A model generated the notes under the pieces. The model saw nothing but the letters and a program-made list of their open reading frames with translations, searched no databases and was not told where the DNA came from. DNA of 64,000 nucleotides from Aspidiotus rigidus (Eukaryota > Arthropoda > Insecta > Hemiptera > Diaspididae): the NCBI GenBank assembly GCA_035079385.1, contig JAVHKY010000003.1:18511001-18575000 (forward strand), in the 5' to 3' direction. The number at the start of each line of letters is the position of its first letter. Positions within the stretch are counted from its first letter, which is position 1. Shown piece after piece: positions 56,501 through 64,000 of this stretch. Both the position numbers and the translations under genes were made by a program.

Positions 56501-58040
56501 CAACATGGTTCATCGGGTTGTGAATTATGACTTACGTGCGGATGTGAATGTAGCTCTTTAATCGCTCTGGGCGCGCCGTTTGAAGAAGACCACTTCTTTT
56601 CTTTATTTCGAATTGAGGGGGAAAGTATTTACCTTGCTTTATATCGGAGTTTCTTGTCATTTTGGCCATTGCGCTTTTTTTTTTTTGGAGTATCGAGGAA
56701 TTCATTATTTCTGTAGAACTGTCTTGAGATGATAACTCGCTGTTTAGCTGAATGCTACGTAAATCTTGAGGTCGGAAAAAATCTAAGCGATCTTTTTTTC
56801 TCTCTTTCTCTGTAGAACTCGTAATTCTTGAGGTCATTCACTCTCTGCTGTATCGTAGTGCAGTAAATATAGATCTTCGCGATGAATACTTATTTAGATT
56901 ATTTGCGTTCATTCCATCGTCGCTCCTTCGCAGAATGAGTTTTGTTGAAGAACAATTCTAAAGTTTCCTTTTCAATTTAAAATGTTAAAAACTGATGGTG
57001 AGTGCTGCAATAAAACGACCGTGGAATCGAGTTCGTGTACCCGTACGACGGATAACAAATGAATTTATGATTTGATCATCGCAAAACGTTCAATTTTCTT
57101 TTTATTGTTTCTCGACAGGTAACTCGATTTGCATAAATATATACGCAGAAAGTATTCATCCCTACAAAATAGGCAATTTTTTTTATTTCGTCAATTTTAT
57201 GGTCGAAGAACAAGCGTGAAAAAGAAAACAAAAACTTGACCAAAACACCGCACGTTTTGCAAATTTTCAATTCCTCGTACACACGATGTATGCGGGACCG
57301 GAATTTTAACCCGAGATTTTCTTTATTCACCTCCGTACATGTACAATATGATATTCTACCTACACTCATATTTTTTTTTTTTTTTCTCATCAGGGTACAG
57401 CCTTTCCTTTGCAATTTCATATTTTTATTTCCAATTTTCAGTACGAGCACATTCGCGTATTACCTACGTTGTTATTAAATGGAAGGACGAAAAAAAAAAG
57501 TACTCCGAAAATATCGAAAAACTTTCGTCTCGCGACAGTTGACTAAAATTCATGAACGTACATGCTTATAAAAAAGCAGGATTTATTGTACTGTATAAAA
57601 GTACGTACAATTTGACGAGTCTTGTTTTTGATTGCTCTCGCACCATTATTCTATCCGCGTAGCCTGAACAAATATATAGCGCCAATTTACACGAGTAATA
57701 CGATTATATCGTATGTTTTGTGCTCTCAAATTCACCACACTTTACCGACTTTAACGACATACCCATCAACTTCCATATTGTTTTTGAGGACTGATTGACA
57801 TAGAAATGTATGTTTTTTCTTGTGTCGAATAATAGACTGTTATTTCTGTTGAATACCGTTGTAGTCAGGATCTCGAATTTAGAAGTTTACCTCTAGATCT
57901 TTAATTGAATCGTTTCTCTTGTTTTGTACAGGAAGGAGTTTGCGACAAGAATAGCGTACCTTCAATTAGCTCAATTACTCGTCTACTTCGCGGCACTCGC
58001 GATCCCAAGAAACAAGGTCATTATATCAACGGAATACTTG
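35474..58040 (+). CDS. gsb: gooseberry-like Pax3/7 paired-box gene, 5' part (three exons)
   Basis: Spliced coding sequence of exons 35474-35522, 53538-53851 and 57932-58040, which join in frame (phases 1, 0, 1). The product is a nuclear DNA-binding transcription factor. It has a short N-terminus (residues 1-16), a paired domain (about 17-141) and an octapeptide HYINGILG (about 151-158, canonical HSIDGILG) that in this family recruits Groucho-type corepressors. In flies gooseberry is a segment-polarity gene, and its N-terminus, as I recall it, also ends in GYPFQGQGRVNQ. That end and the octapeptide favour gooseberry or gooseberry-neuro over paired. The homeodomain and C-terminus should lie beyond 64 kb. 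Introns 1 and 2 are 18,015 and 4,080 bp and loaded with transposons. Confidence 0.92.
35523..36150 (+). other. Intron 1 start, no feature recognised
   Basis: First 630 bp of intron 1: AT-rich DNA with no repeat or motif assigned. Confidence 0.4.
36161..36392. mobile_element. MITE-like element, possibly hAT-derived
   Basis: TTCACCATTAGGCAG...GCCTAAAGCGGCAAATTTTC at the left is matched imperfectly in reverse complement by the right end (GCTTTAGGGCGGCAGGCC...CTGCCTAGTTAAATCC). The TTTAGGGCGGCA and CTAAAGCGGCA words are typical of a widespread insect MITE type. Target duplications were not identified. Confidence 0.45.
36740..36884. mobile_element. Half of a MITE related to 55173-55356
   Basis: Ends CCCCGTAAATCCAACCCTGA (36861-36880), close to CCCCGTAAATCCGCGCCTGA at the right end of the 55-kb MITE. 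It is preceded by runs of T, C and G as in that element. The left terminus was not found. Confidence 0.4.
37325..37560 (-). mobile_element. Penelope-like element fragment, GIY-YIG
   Basis: A minus-strand frame reads [20 protein letters not shown] followed by REF, the start of a PLE GIY-YIG nuclease with its two Cys. Upstream sequence is out of frame. The family differs from A and B. Confidence 0.7.
37727..37945 (-). mobile_element. Diverged PLE-A-like fragment, nuclease C-terminus
   Basis: A minus-strand frame reads [16 protein letters not shown], then [15 protein letters not shown] and [12 protein letters not shown], aligning with the family A block RVAEHLKSWKKGH...ADHLINSGHSFREG...YRKRIALENIEIIRH. 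It has several stops. It may be the same old copy as 40890-41215, split by about 3 kb. Confidence 0.65.
38236..38475. mobile_element. Foldback element with G/C homopolymer tracts
   Basis: ATCATCAGGGACTCCGCAAA and its near reverse complement TCGCGGAGTCTCTGATTATC bound a 240-bp unit. Adjacent to each end are long G and C runs and an (AC)n tract. Homopolymers make the exact sequence here less certain. Confidence 0.55.
38476..40510. other. Intron 1 DNA, no feature recognised
   Basis: About 2 kb with no recognisable transposon coding sequence. An 80-codon frame at 39,440-39,682 is basic but has no known motif. A poly(A) run lies at 40,365-40,380. Confidence 0.4.
40517..40651. repeat. Nested hairpin, 14-bp outer and 14-bp inner stems
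   Basis: Outer AGTCAAACTCAGCC (40517-40530) pairs with GGCTGAGTTTGACT (40638-40651). Inner AACTCGGTCCGAGA (40578-40591) pairs with TCTCGGACCGAGTT (40621-40634). Both are exact. The compact unit is probably a small foldback element. Confidence 0.8.
40890..41215 (-). mobile_element. Diverged PLE-A-like fragment, post-RT region
   Basis: On the plus strand the words CTCCGCTCCTCTCAAC, GGTCCTTCAGCC, CTCGAGGGAGGGAGGT and CACTCTGGCCA appear in the same order and spacing as in the minus-strand ORF of the PLE-A copies. It therefore covers the region upstream of the GIY-YIG domain. All frames are broken. Confidence 0.65.
41240..44120. other. Intron 1 DNA, no feature recognised
   Basis: About 2.9 kb of AT-rich sequence, with CpG-containing words such as TACGAGTA. 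Open frames of up to 135 codons (43,458-43,865, minus strand) show no known motif. It may contain enhancers of the paired-box gene, but nothing in the sequence proves it. Confidence 0.4.
44138..46053 (+). mobile_element. Jockey-type LINE, 5'-truncated
   Basis: Flanked by a 13-bp target duplication AGTTTTCATCCCA (44125-44137 and 46054-46066). It contains only the linker and reverse-transcriptase part of ORF2, a short 3' UTR and a poly(A) tail (about 46,043-46,053). It lies in intron 1 in the same orientation as the host gene. Confidence 0.92.
44158..45895 (+). pseudogene. LINE ORF2 fragment: reverse transcriptase, frameshifted
   Basis: Segments in order. 44,167-44,673 carries the basic linker ([30 protein letters not shown]) and [12 protein letters not shown] frameshift in an A-run near 44,655 is followed by [34 protein letters not shown] and [13 protein letters not shown] second shift near 45,160 precedes [20 protein letters not shown] and FADD. 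A third near 45,367 precedes [15 protein letters not shown] and [13 protein letters not shown] final shift leads to a C-terminus at about 45,895 (ending LVLSVG). It is related to the LINE at 15-20 kb but from a separate family. Confidence 0.9.
46070..48540. other. Intron 1 DNA, no feature recognised
   Basis: About 2.5 kb with no transposon motif. The portion 47,100-48,100 is richer in CpG and less repetitive than its surroundings, like 9.3-12.8 kb, and is a reasonable place to look for conserved non-coding DNA. Confidence 0.4.
48550..48680 (+). repeat. CRE-type dispersed repeat, short fragment
   Basis: CATTTTCAATGTCTATACCG, GGAAATCCGCG and ATCCAAAAATCAGCGAGG parallel the repeat at 27.55, 33.8 and 48.9 kb. 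It lacks the TGACGTCA part. Confidence 0.5.
48681..48870. repeat. Degenerate CTAG-rich tract
   Basis: Repeated ACTAGACCTG, ACTAGC and TATACTAG words (for example near 48,705, 48,772 and 48,806), resembling the tract at 5.6-6.5 kb. No gene was seen. Confidence 0.45.
48880..49385 (+). repeat. CRE-rich dispersed repeat, long copy
   Basis: Begins GCAACTTGATCCAGAAATCT, as at 33.8 kb. It contains TGATGATGTCA, TGATGACATCAC, GATGACGTCC and a full TGACGTCA at 49169-49176. It then runs through GATTGAACTGGTTGATG, TTTTTACTGTGCC and TCCGCTATCGAAAATTTGCA to GAAATCTGCGAGTCCCAG. Confidence 0.7.
49463..50790. mobile_element. 1.33-kb foldback element, ~100-bp arms
   Basis: The left end CAGTTAAAACCCGAAATCAG (from about 49,462) and right end CTGATTTCGGGTTTTAACTG (to about 50,790) are inverted. 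The arms contain ACTAGTCAAAACTAGTT motifs. Inside is a second inverted pair (AAGGGTGTTGGA at 49,782, TCCAACACCCTT at 50,350) bounding a tract of GCCTCC/GGAGGC words. The 147-codon frame at 49,708-50,151 runs through that tract and is judged non-coding. The right flank is a CRE-type repeat. Confidence 0.8.
50791..50875 (+). repeat. CRE-type dispersed repeat, fragment
   Basis: ATATCACGGATGGTAATGAC leads into TGACGTCA (50807-50814), followed by AGCTGGTTGATATC and CCGCTATCGAAAATT, as in the copies at 33.9 and 49.1 kb. Confidence 0.65.
50876..51475. other. Intron 1 DNA, no feature recognised
   Basis: AT-rich, with no motif assigned. Confidence 0.4.
51478..52436. mobile_element. Probable dispersed element, type unknown
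   Basis: Starts with a GC palindrome GGCAGCGCGCC-TCC-GGCGCGCCTGAC just after TTTTAAAACTAGCGGTT. It ends in GACAGACGGACAAAC and TATATATTAGAT. The 3' part (GAAAGCGATCGGCCCAGTAG followed by TTCTCGAGTTATAA) resembles a type of repeat end I associate with insect mobile elements. Neither target duplications nor coding sequence were seen. Confidence 0.4.
52440..53537. other. Intron 1 end, no feature recognised
   Basis: Last 1.1 kb of intron 1. A 155-codon frame begins at 53,396, but its first 47 codons are intronic read-through before the acceptor at 53537. Confidence 0.45.
53538..53851 (+). CDS. gsb: Exon 2, N-terminal two-thirds of the paired domain
   Basis: Acceptor TTATGTTTCAG ends at 53537. 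The exon is 314 bp and encodes [19 protein letters not shown] through WEIRDRLVK. It contains the beta-hairpin, the PAI helix-turn-helix with the recognition segment [13 protein letters not shown], the linker [15 protein letters not shown] and the first part of the RED subdomain. Most family members that I recall have Gln where this reads His in SRHLRV. The donor is AAG|GTAAAG at 53852. A second possible donor, AAG|GTATGA, lies 6 bp downstream and would insert Val-Lys. Confidence 0.95.
53852..55170 (+). other. Intron 2, first part
   Basis: No gene was recognised. The stretch at 54,525-54,900 has protein-like composition on the minus strand ([16 protein letters not shown]) but no family that I recognise. 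At 54,980-55,160 short GTCGA, TCGACGTC and ACTCGAC words recur and continue beyond the MITE. Confidence 0.4.
55173..55356. mobile_element. 184-bp MITE
   Basis: Perfect 20-bp terminal inverted repeats TCAGGCGCGGATTTACGGGG (55173-55192) and complement (55337-55356), with C, G and A runs inside. It is clearly a non-autonomous DNA transposon. The target duplication is not obvious. A half copy with a related end is at about 36,740-36,884. Confidence 0.85.
55578..56492 (+). mobile_element. Mutator-like (MULE) element with iterated terminal repeats
   Basis: A 915-bp unit with about 180-bp inverted arms (55578-55765 and 56305-56492). The arms contain CCGAATTGAGTCCC or its complement four times at the left (about 55592, 55634, 55684, 55727) and five times at the right (about 56315, 56348, 56391, 56434, 56464). 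The flanks TCGATGTCGAAC (55566-55577) and TCGATGGTCAAC (56493-56504) look like an imperfect target duplication of about 9-12 bp, the MULE range. The interior encodes a transposase remnant. Confidence 0.75.
55863..56154 (+). pseudogene. MULE transposase C-terminal fragment
   Basis: A plus-strand open frame of 96 codons plus stop, without its own start, reads [19 protein letters not shown], then [14 protein letters not shown] and a basic tail ending FLPPPVKK. RTxNxxExFH followed by HPNI(F/W)-like and a helical stretch is the signature of the last part of MULE or FLYWCH-associated transposases. The catalytic DDE region is absent, so the element is non-autonomous. The ATG at 55909 is internal. 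Confidence 0.65.
56505..57931 (+). other. Intron 2, last part
   Basis: AT-rich with T runs (57,368-57,385) and ending in the exon 3 acceptor. Open frames of up to 124 codons on the minus strand (57,076-57,450) show no motif. Confidence 0.4.
57932..58040 (+). CDS. gsb: Exon 3, end of paired domain and octapeptide
   Basis: Acceptor CTCTTGTTTTGTACAG ends at 57931. The exon is 109 bp and encodes [20 protein letters not shown], then GTRDPKKQG and the octapeptide HYINGILG (last Gly split across the next intron). Donor G|GTGAGT is at 58041. It completes the RED subdomain. The phase and sequence fit exon 2 exactly when the first donor at 53852 is used. Reading through the donor gives no homeodomain. 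Confidence 0.92.
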
Positions 58041-59373
58041 GTGAGTACGGAAAATTTTGTTTTTAATTTTCATGGAATAAGAACTTTTGAATTAGGGAAG
58101 TCTTGAAGGAGAAGCTGCAGTGCTTACGAGCTATTTTGGTGTGATATCCATCGAGTTTCAAGCACCATCGTAATATTCGAGAGGTCATTTTGCGAATATT
58201 GTAGAATAAGAGGTGGACTTTTGAGAAGTTCCGAGACATCTGAACGCTTACCTTTTTTGCAACTTTTAGTTGCTCAGAAGTCGTATCCGTCTACGTAATT
58301 TCATAGTTTATGCGCTATCTAAAATTGATGCTTTGATATTTACAATTACCAAGTTTAAAAGCCGTGCAAAACGATGATGATTTAAGAACCAATATTCATT
58401 TAATATAAAGTTTAGATCTAACACTGAGCGCATAATGTTGATATATTTAATAATTTTAGTGATATCCCTCTGAGTTAAAAAAGAAATATGATTTGCTAAA
58501 CTCACATTTATTTAAATTGTACAAATTCGAAACGTTTTTAGTTGAAAATTTATTATCACCGAGAGCTCAGAATAAACTAAACTAAAAGCTGGAGTCCGAA
58601 AAGGTTAGGGAATCCAAAGCGGAAGCTACAATAGCGAAAATATTGCATCTCGCAACCCAATCCAGAAAATTTGATGTAGGTAGTTGTGCAGTTGAACATT
58701 TTAAAGTGTATGCTTCGTATTTTCTCTCAAATGGTGAGAGCGGTGCTAGAGAAAAATCAACATTATTTTTAAAGTTTATTGGTGGTTTTTATGAAGTACA
58801 GTTGACAAAAATTTATTCGCACTATAAGATTCAACTTATCACGTCATCACATAGTATGTCTGAGTTGTATTTCTTCAATACTACTCCCTTGTAGAGACCA
58901 AAGTCAAGTTACTGCAATCTCATGAGAAATTGCTGGTTGCCAATCGCAAGTTGCAATTTTTTGTAGCTGAGACCCTCTAACGGAAGACATAATGGGACTC
59001 AATCTTGGCTGATGGCTGCATTACGTTCATTTTTTTGTACTTTGATGACGTCACTGCACGTGGTTGGCGTCGCAGAACTTGGATGTAGGTGCAGCCATCA
59101 GCTGGATACCTAATCTTATATAAAATGGAGCTCCCATTATATCTCCCGTTATTAGTGTTTCAGTGAGACATAAAACGGCACAATGAGTTAAAGAATGTGA
59201 GTCAGAGTGACTGACGGTCAAGAGACGCCACGCCGCTACACAAAATTGAAACTTGACCCTCGCAAAACAAAGGAAAAGGAAAGATGAAGATATAACAAGG
59301 AGGGATGAGTAACGAGGACGAAAAAGATTTAAGGAAATGAGGACTCGAGGATAACAAAGTCAAAAAGAATTTT
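58041..59373 (+). other. Intron 3 start, no feature recognised
   Basis: AT-rich sequence. No homeobox and no transposon coding sequence could be seen in any frame. Confidence 0.4.
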
Positions 59374-59960
59374 TTAAGGTGCAAGGGGGAGTTTTTCAAT
59401 CGAACCAAACTCAGGAACAATTCTACTAAGCAGAACGCAATGATTTCGTAATCCCCAAAAACGAATCTTATAAGAACTTTCGACGTGGACGAAGGGTTCT
59501 CTCCTTCTGAAGAACATACGATTATTGTCTATGAGGTGCTTTGAGGAAGCAGTGTCCATCTTTGTTTTGATGTGCTTTCCAACTCTGTTGTTCAATTGTC
59601 GCTCGGTTTCACCGATGTAATGGCGGAGCAATTATTGCATCCCTTTAATTTACAGACTCCGTTTCTCTCATTGGGAAGGATGGGATCTTGAATTGTAGGA
59701 AGAAGAAACCACTCGCAATCTGAAAGCTTCAGAATACAGGCAAGTTCCTGTGAGAGTTTACTTTTAATAGGGTAATCGAATCTACGTATTTACGTTGGTC
59801 TCTGAGCTTCAAAGGACGATATGGAGTCTAGGGCTTCGCGGGTGAGACAGGCTGTAAAAAGCGGTATTCTCATGGGCATAGAAACTAAAAGAGAAACCGT
59901 ATAGATGGTGATGTCGGAAGACGTGGGTATTTTATAAAAACTAAAATCATGGCAACCTTT
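59374..59960 (-). mobile_element. Penelope-like element fragment
   Basis: Minus strand. HDFSFYKIPTSSDITIYTVS corresponds to the PLE (I)YRKPTxTD block. IQDPILPNERNGVCKLKGCN then leads, after a frameshift, into RHYIGETERQLNNRVGKH, the GIY-YIG core. It belongs to a family different from A and B. Confidence 0.75.
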
Positions 59961-62240
59961 AGTGATCGAGTCGAATAGTGTTGATCATAGATCATTTCCT
60001 CTTTCTTGCTTTCTTCTTCTGTATATTTTTTTCACCTCCATTTTCTTTTTTTGTCGTCTTTAGACGATGAGAAATTCAAAAACTCTAGACTCTGCTTCTT
60101 CAATCTTACCATCAGATATTGTTACCAAATCTTTGGAGAGTACCGGGTTCTGGATAGAAAGTTAACGAAGAAGTACAGGAAAGAGTACTTTATGCAACGT
60201 GAGAGGGGAGAAATAGTTTGATATAGGTGCGTAAGAAAAGTAAGGAAATAGTGATTTGAGGTGGGAAATCAAGGTGAGAAGGAAAGCTCTACCCTCGTCA
60301 GCTGATATGAGAGTAAAATGCCGTATATAATGTATGATATTCCTCGAATTTAGCATCCTTTTCTTACCTTGTATTTTTACGATAATCACACGGCCAAACG
60401 AAGATGGTTCGTTCATTTTTTTTTTTGAACAGAACGCCAAAATATGTATTAAAATATCTAATATTGTGCGGTAGGGCCAAACCAAAAGCACTGGATATCA
60501 ATGTGACTGCACTGGAACTCATAAACAAACTGTCAAACAAAAGATTTTATTACCAACATTAGGCCACGTGTTAGGGACCGCCAAAGAGTTTTTTAATAGA
60601 CTACACACGTTCATTTTCGCATTTTCTTCCACCAGCCCGGGGAATCTTCTTCCTCAATTTTAAACAGTGATTGCTTGCTTTACTTAAATTATTATGTTAT
60701 TGTAATTTTCAATAATAAAATTGGCATAGAAACCATTATGATGAATTTCTTCAATTGTTTTTTGAGCTAACTTATTTTCAAGAAATATATGAAGATTGAA
60801 CGAGAATTAGAAAATGAAATACACTTGACTGAAGTTTATACAGTTCTTGATGGCACTCATAAATGATATAGAAATGATCTAGATAATTGTATATATCGAT
60901 GTGCAAATTTACTTTTTGAGAAAGAGGCGTATAGATAGAGACCATAGAAATAGGATTATCTTAATATTCATACTCCTCTCTCTTCTACCAATTCTATTCA
61001 CTCAATCTTTATTGATCTCTCACGTAGCGCGATACACAAAATATCGATTTTTATTCATCTTTCTTGCGGCAAAATATAATAGGCGTGTCGACGACCGATT
61101 ATGAAGTCAACAGCAATCAGCACTGTTCAGTCCCCTCGTATTGAAAAAGTATTGTCGCCGTCTCAAAAGTATCGCAACGTCCTGTCGAGGAGGTCGTCGC
61201 GTAAAATCCGCCGACATAATTCTGATCGCTTCATCCTAAGCGTGGGAGGTCAACTCTATTAATATTTAGTGCCCGTTTCTTCAGACAGCTGTATTGGGTT
61301 TTCAAACACGGTCGCAATAATCCGCAGTCTTTATGCGAACATGTTAAGATGCACTGGTACATATAGGCTTGTATAATATCAAAAAATCACTGCTGTTGGC
61401 TATATTTTACACATATTACACCCGTATTCGTTTTTTTTTTTTTTTTTTTTTTTTCTTATAAAAATTGAGAAATCATCACTTAATCAAGATACAGACCCGA
61501 TAGAGCACGTGCCTACAATTACGTGTCAATGAAGGCATAATGTGTAAGTACTAAAATTGGAAACGAGACGCATTATACATGTATCGGTCCGCGAGAAAAC
61601 CGTTCTTTCAAGTTTCCTCGTCGTCTCCGCCTTTTTTTAATCTTCATAATGTTCTCAAGAAAAAGAGAGGAATGAGTACCTATAGTATACGCATGCAGCA
61701 GCAACCTGTAATATTGTAACCCATCTTTAGTTCTAATAGTTAGTTGAAGTGGTTGAACAGTGAAGGTATACCGGTACGTTACAGGTGTGAAGATGAAGTT
61801 TATGTGTGTATGTGTGAAAAAAAAAAAACAAAAGGAGATCGTGGACCACCTAGATGATGAACAAATACGTGACATGTTGCATTAGTTCGACTCAATTCAA
61901 CACAGCACAGTATATTTACGATTTAGAAAATGGATAAATTTCACGATACACGTTTTCGATGGATAGGTACGGAGTGTACAAATAAACAGCGCACAATTCG
62001 TAGATGGAAACTTTCACGCGTTATAAAAGTACTGTAAGTTCCACGAATATTTTCTAGTATGATTTAAATAGGTAGAAATCATAAAGAATTTTCAATTCTG
62101 TACTGTTAAAAAAGTTGTGTTGTATCGAACTTTACATGTAGATGGACAAATAATGACTTAAATCAAGGTGCATAGAATACAATTTTGCTAACCGCATGCA
62201 AAATTTATCATCAGATGGGTAAATTTTTGCTTCACGTTCT
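59961..62240. other. Intron 3 DNA, no feature recognised
   Basis: AT-rich, with a 24-base T run near 61,431-61,454. Short frames show no homeodomain or other known motif. Confidence 0.4.
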
Positions 62241-62269
62241 ACATCAATTGTGACATATATTACTGCAAA

Positions 62270-64000
62270 AAAGATTGTGAAGTTCAACGATCGATCAGAC
62301 CCATTTTTGGCTCCCTCCTACCGCCCTATACCTCTAACAAGTGTACTCGGAAAAATATTAGGAAAAATTCTTAACAAAAGACTTATATGGTACCTCGAAT
62401 TTAATAACCTCATCTCTGAATATCAGTTCGGCTCACGTAAGAAAAGAAGCACCCAACATGCCCTAGCTGACTTACAATACTGCATACAAGACGCAAGCGT
62501 ATCTAAATCTAGCCTATACACAGTCTTCTTCGACCTCGAACAAGCTTTCCCCCGAGTCTGGAGACATCTCATTAATAAAAAATAATTCGACCACGGTCTA
62601 CGTGGCAACCTCCCTAACATCCTCAAAACATTCTTCGAAAACAGATTCATAACAGTAAGAATCCAAGATAAGACTTCATCCCCCCACACTATACAAAACG
62701 GTGTCCCGCAAGGATCAGTATTCAGCGTCTTCCTCTTCATGGTCGCCATAAATGATATAACTAAAAACATACAATTCCCCTTAACCCAAAGACTCTACGC
62801 AGACGACTACAGCATATCTATCAAGTCTGACTTACCCAGCCGAGTACACCGCCTACTTCAGGAAAACCTCGATAACCTAACTCAATGGACATCCAAAAAC
62901 GGCTTCCGTTTCGCGGTGAATAAGACACACCTAATCATATTCCGACACAGAAAACCTATACCAACTATTCCCCCGCCACTCAAATTAAACGGAAACACAA
63001 TCCACACCAAAAACAGTACTAAATTCCTTGGTGTAAATTTCGACCAGACTCAGACATGGACACCACACATAAAATACCTCAGAGGCAAATGCATACCCCA
63101 AAAAATACACTCAAACAAGAAACACAAAACCTCTTAAACAATTACCAATCACACACCCACTGCTTCACTGACGGCTCACGACTCAACAACAAGACCGCCT
63201 TTGCCTTTTCGATCGACCGTTCAATATTCAAATTCCGCATCTGTGACAGTGCATCTGTCTTCACAGCTGAACTCTTCGCTATCCTCATATGTCTACAAGA
63301 AATATCTACTCTCACTCAGAACAATCAATACCTTATAGTCACTGATTCACTGTCGTCCTTTTTGGGTATACAAAATATTTTTTCGAACAATCCAATTATT
63401 CAACGAATCCACACCATCATTCACACAATAACGCAAACCTTATCATCTGTCACACTAATCTGGATCCCTGCGCACATTGGACTATCGCAAAGTGACAGAG
63501 TAGACAACGCAGCAAAACAGTCAACACATTTCAACAAAATAACACTCAAATGGCAAATTCCATCATCCGATATTAAAAATAACTATCGCGCCCATATACT
63601 CAAAAAATGGTCCCATTTCTGGTCCAACCAAACCAATAACAAACCTCTCCCCATAAAAATCGATCCCCCACTCCCAACAGACCATCAAGAAAAGAAACTT
63701 CCGTCCTTATACGCCTCAGAATTGGACATACACGACTCACCCACTCATATCTTTTTTTGAATAACTCTGAACCACCAGAATGCCACAAATGCCACCTCGA
63801 CAAAATTGACGTTAATCACATTTTTACATGCCCCAAACTAAAAACCTTACGAAACACTCACAATATTCCTCATTCCAGAAAAGAGGCATTAACAAATAAC
63901 GACATTACACTTACAGATCAACTAATACAATTTCTTACCGCATCCGACATCTTCCCCCTCATTTAACCATATGATAGTATCCGTCTTTTCAATAAAACTT
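62270..64000 (+). mobile_element. I-type LINE, 5'-truncated and internally deleted
   Basis: Plus-strand LINE with part of the reverse transcriptase, an RNase H domain and a C-terminal zinc-knuckle end, followed by an AATAAA near the window edge (63,991-63,996). The 3' end may lie just outside. The RNase H domain and CCHC-like tail fit the I clade and its relatives rather than jockey or R1. It is relatively C-rich on the coding strand, unlike its surroundings. Confidence 0.85.
62280..63966 (+). pseudogene. I-type LINE ORF2 remnant (RT, RNase H, C-terminal knuckle)
   Basis: The first frame (62,280-63,090) shows SYRPIPLTSVLGKILGKIL, FGSRKKRSTQHAL, FFDLEQAFPRVW, GVPQGSVFSVFLF and YADD (62796-62807), with one TAA at 62583-62585. 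After YLRGKC the frame jumps to an RNase H domain (CFTDGSRLNNKTAFAFS, FTAELFAI, IVTDSLSSF, WIPAHIG, DNAAKQ). The thumb and connection region that should lie between them is missing. A shift in a T-run at about 63,755 precedes PPECHKCHLDKIDVNHIFTC. The stop is at 63,966. Confidence 0.85.

Noticed and set aside
58041..62240. Homeodomain exon of the paired-box gene
   Set aside because: No WFxNRRA-type sequence was found in any frame by eye; the exon is probably beyond the window.

Overview
This is an AT-rich eukaryotic window that is almost certainly from an arthropod, most likely an insect. It carries the 5' part of a spliced paired-box gene of the gooseberry/Pax3-7 type, jockey-, R1- and I-type LINEs, and many Penelope-like elements (PLEs). 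The species cannot be named from this sequence. Nearly everything outside the paired-box exons is transposon, foldback element, satellite or unrecognised intergenic/intronic DNA. No intact transposable-element gene was found: every copy has stops, frameshifts or truncations.

Layout. 1-1.9 kb: a 26-bp satellite array that reverses orientation near 1.7 kb. 1.9-4.7 kb: unassigned DNA with a hammerhead-like motif and a possible decayed ORF. 5.0-9.3 kb: nested foldback elements, including a ~1.28-kb palindrome and a 358-bp direct repeat. 9.3-13.4 kb: no recognisable gene. 13.4-21.5 kb: a three-level nest, in which a foldback element (~455-bp arms) holds a full-length jockey-type LINE (13-bp target duplication TTTTAAGAAAGGT), which itself holds a 5'-truncated PLE (target duplication CGATTTATGTAGA). 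21.4-25.4 kb: old LINE and PLE fragments, a tRNA-like SINE head and a second near-identical PLE. 27.8-28.9 kb: an R1-like LINE remnant. 29.2-33.7 kb: two different PLEs joined head to tail, one with a well-formed hammerhead ribozyme and an array of six CCAAT boxes. 33.8-34.1 kb: a dispersed repeat rich in TGACGTCA sites.

Paired-box gene, + strand. Exon 1 is 35474-35522, exon 2 is 53538-53851 and exon 3 is 57932-58040. They join in frame to encode an N-terminus ending GYPFQG, a complete paired domain and an octapeptide (HYINGILG). No homeodomain is visible, so the rest of the gene should lie beyond 64 kb. Intron 1 is 18,015 bp and holds PLE fragments, MITE-like elements, a jockey-type LINE with target duplications and a CRE-rich repeat. 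Intron 2 is 4,080 bp and holds a 184-bp MITE and a Mutator-like (MULE) element whose inverted repeats carry an iterated motif. Intron 3 runs to the window edge and holds a PLE fragment and an I-type LINE.

The most notable items are the hammerhead motifs with self-complementary stem III in the PLEs, the chimeric PLE junction, the MULE with iterated terminal repeats, and the tandem splice donor inside the paired domain. All calls rest on reading the sequence and remembered family knowledge; no database search was run.
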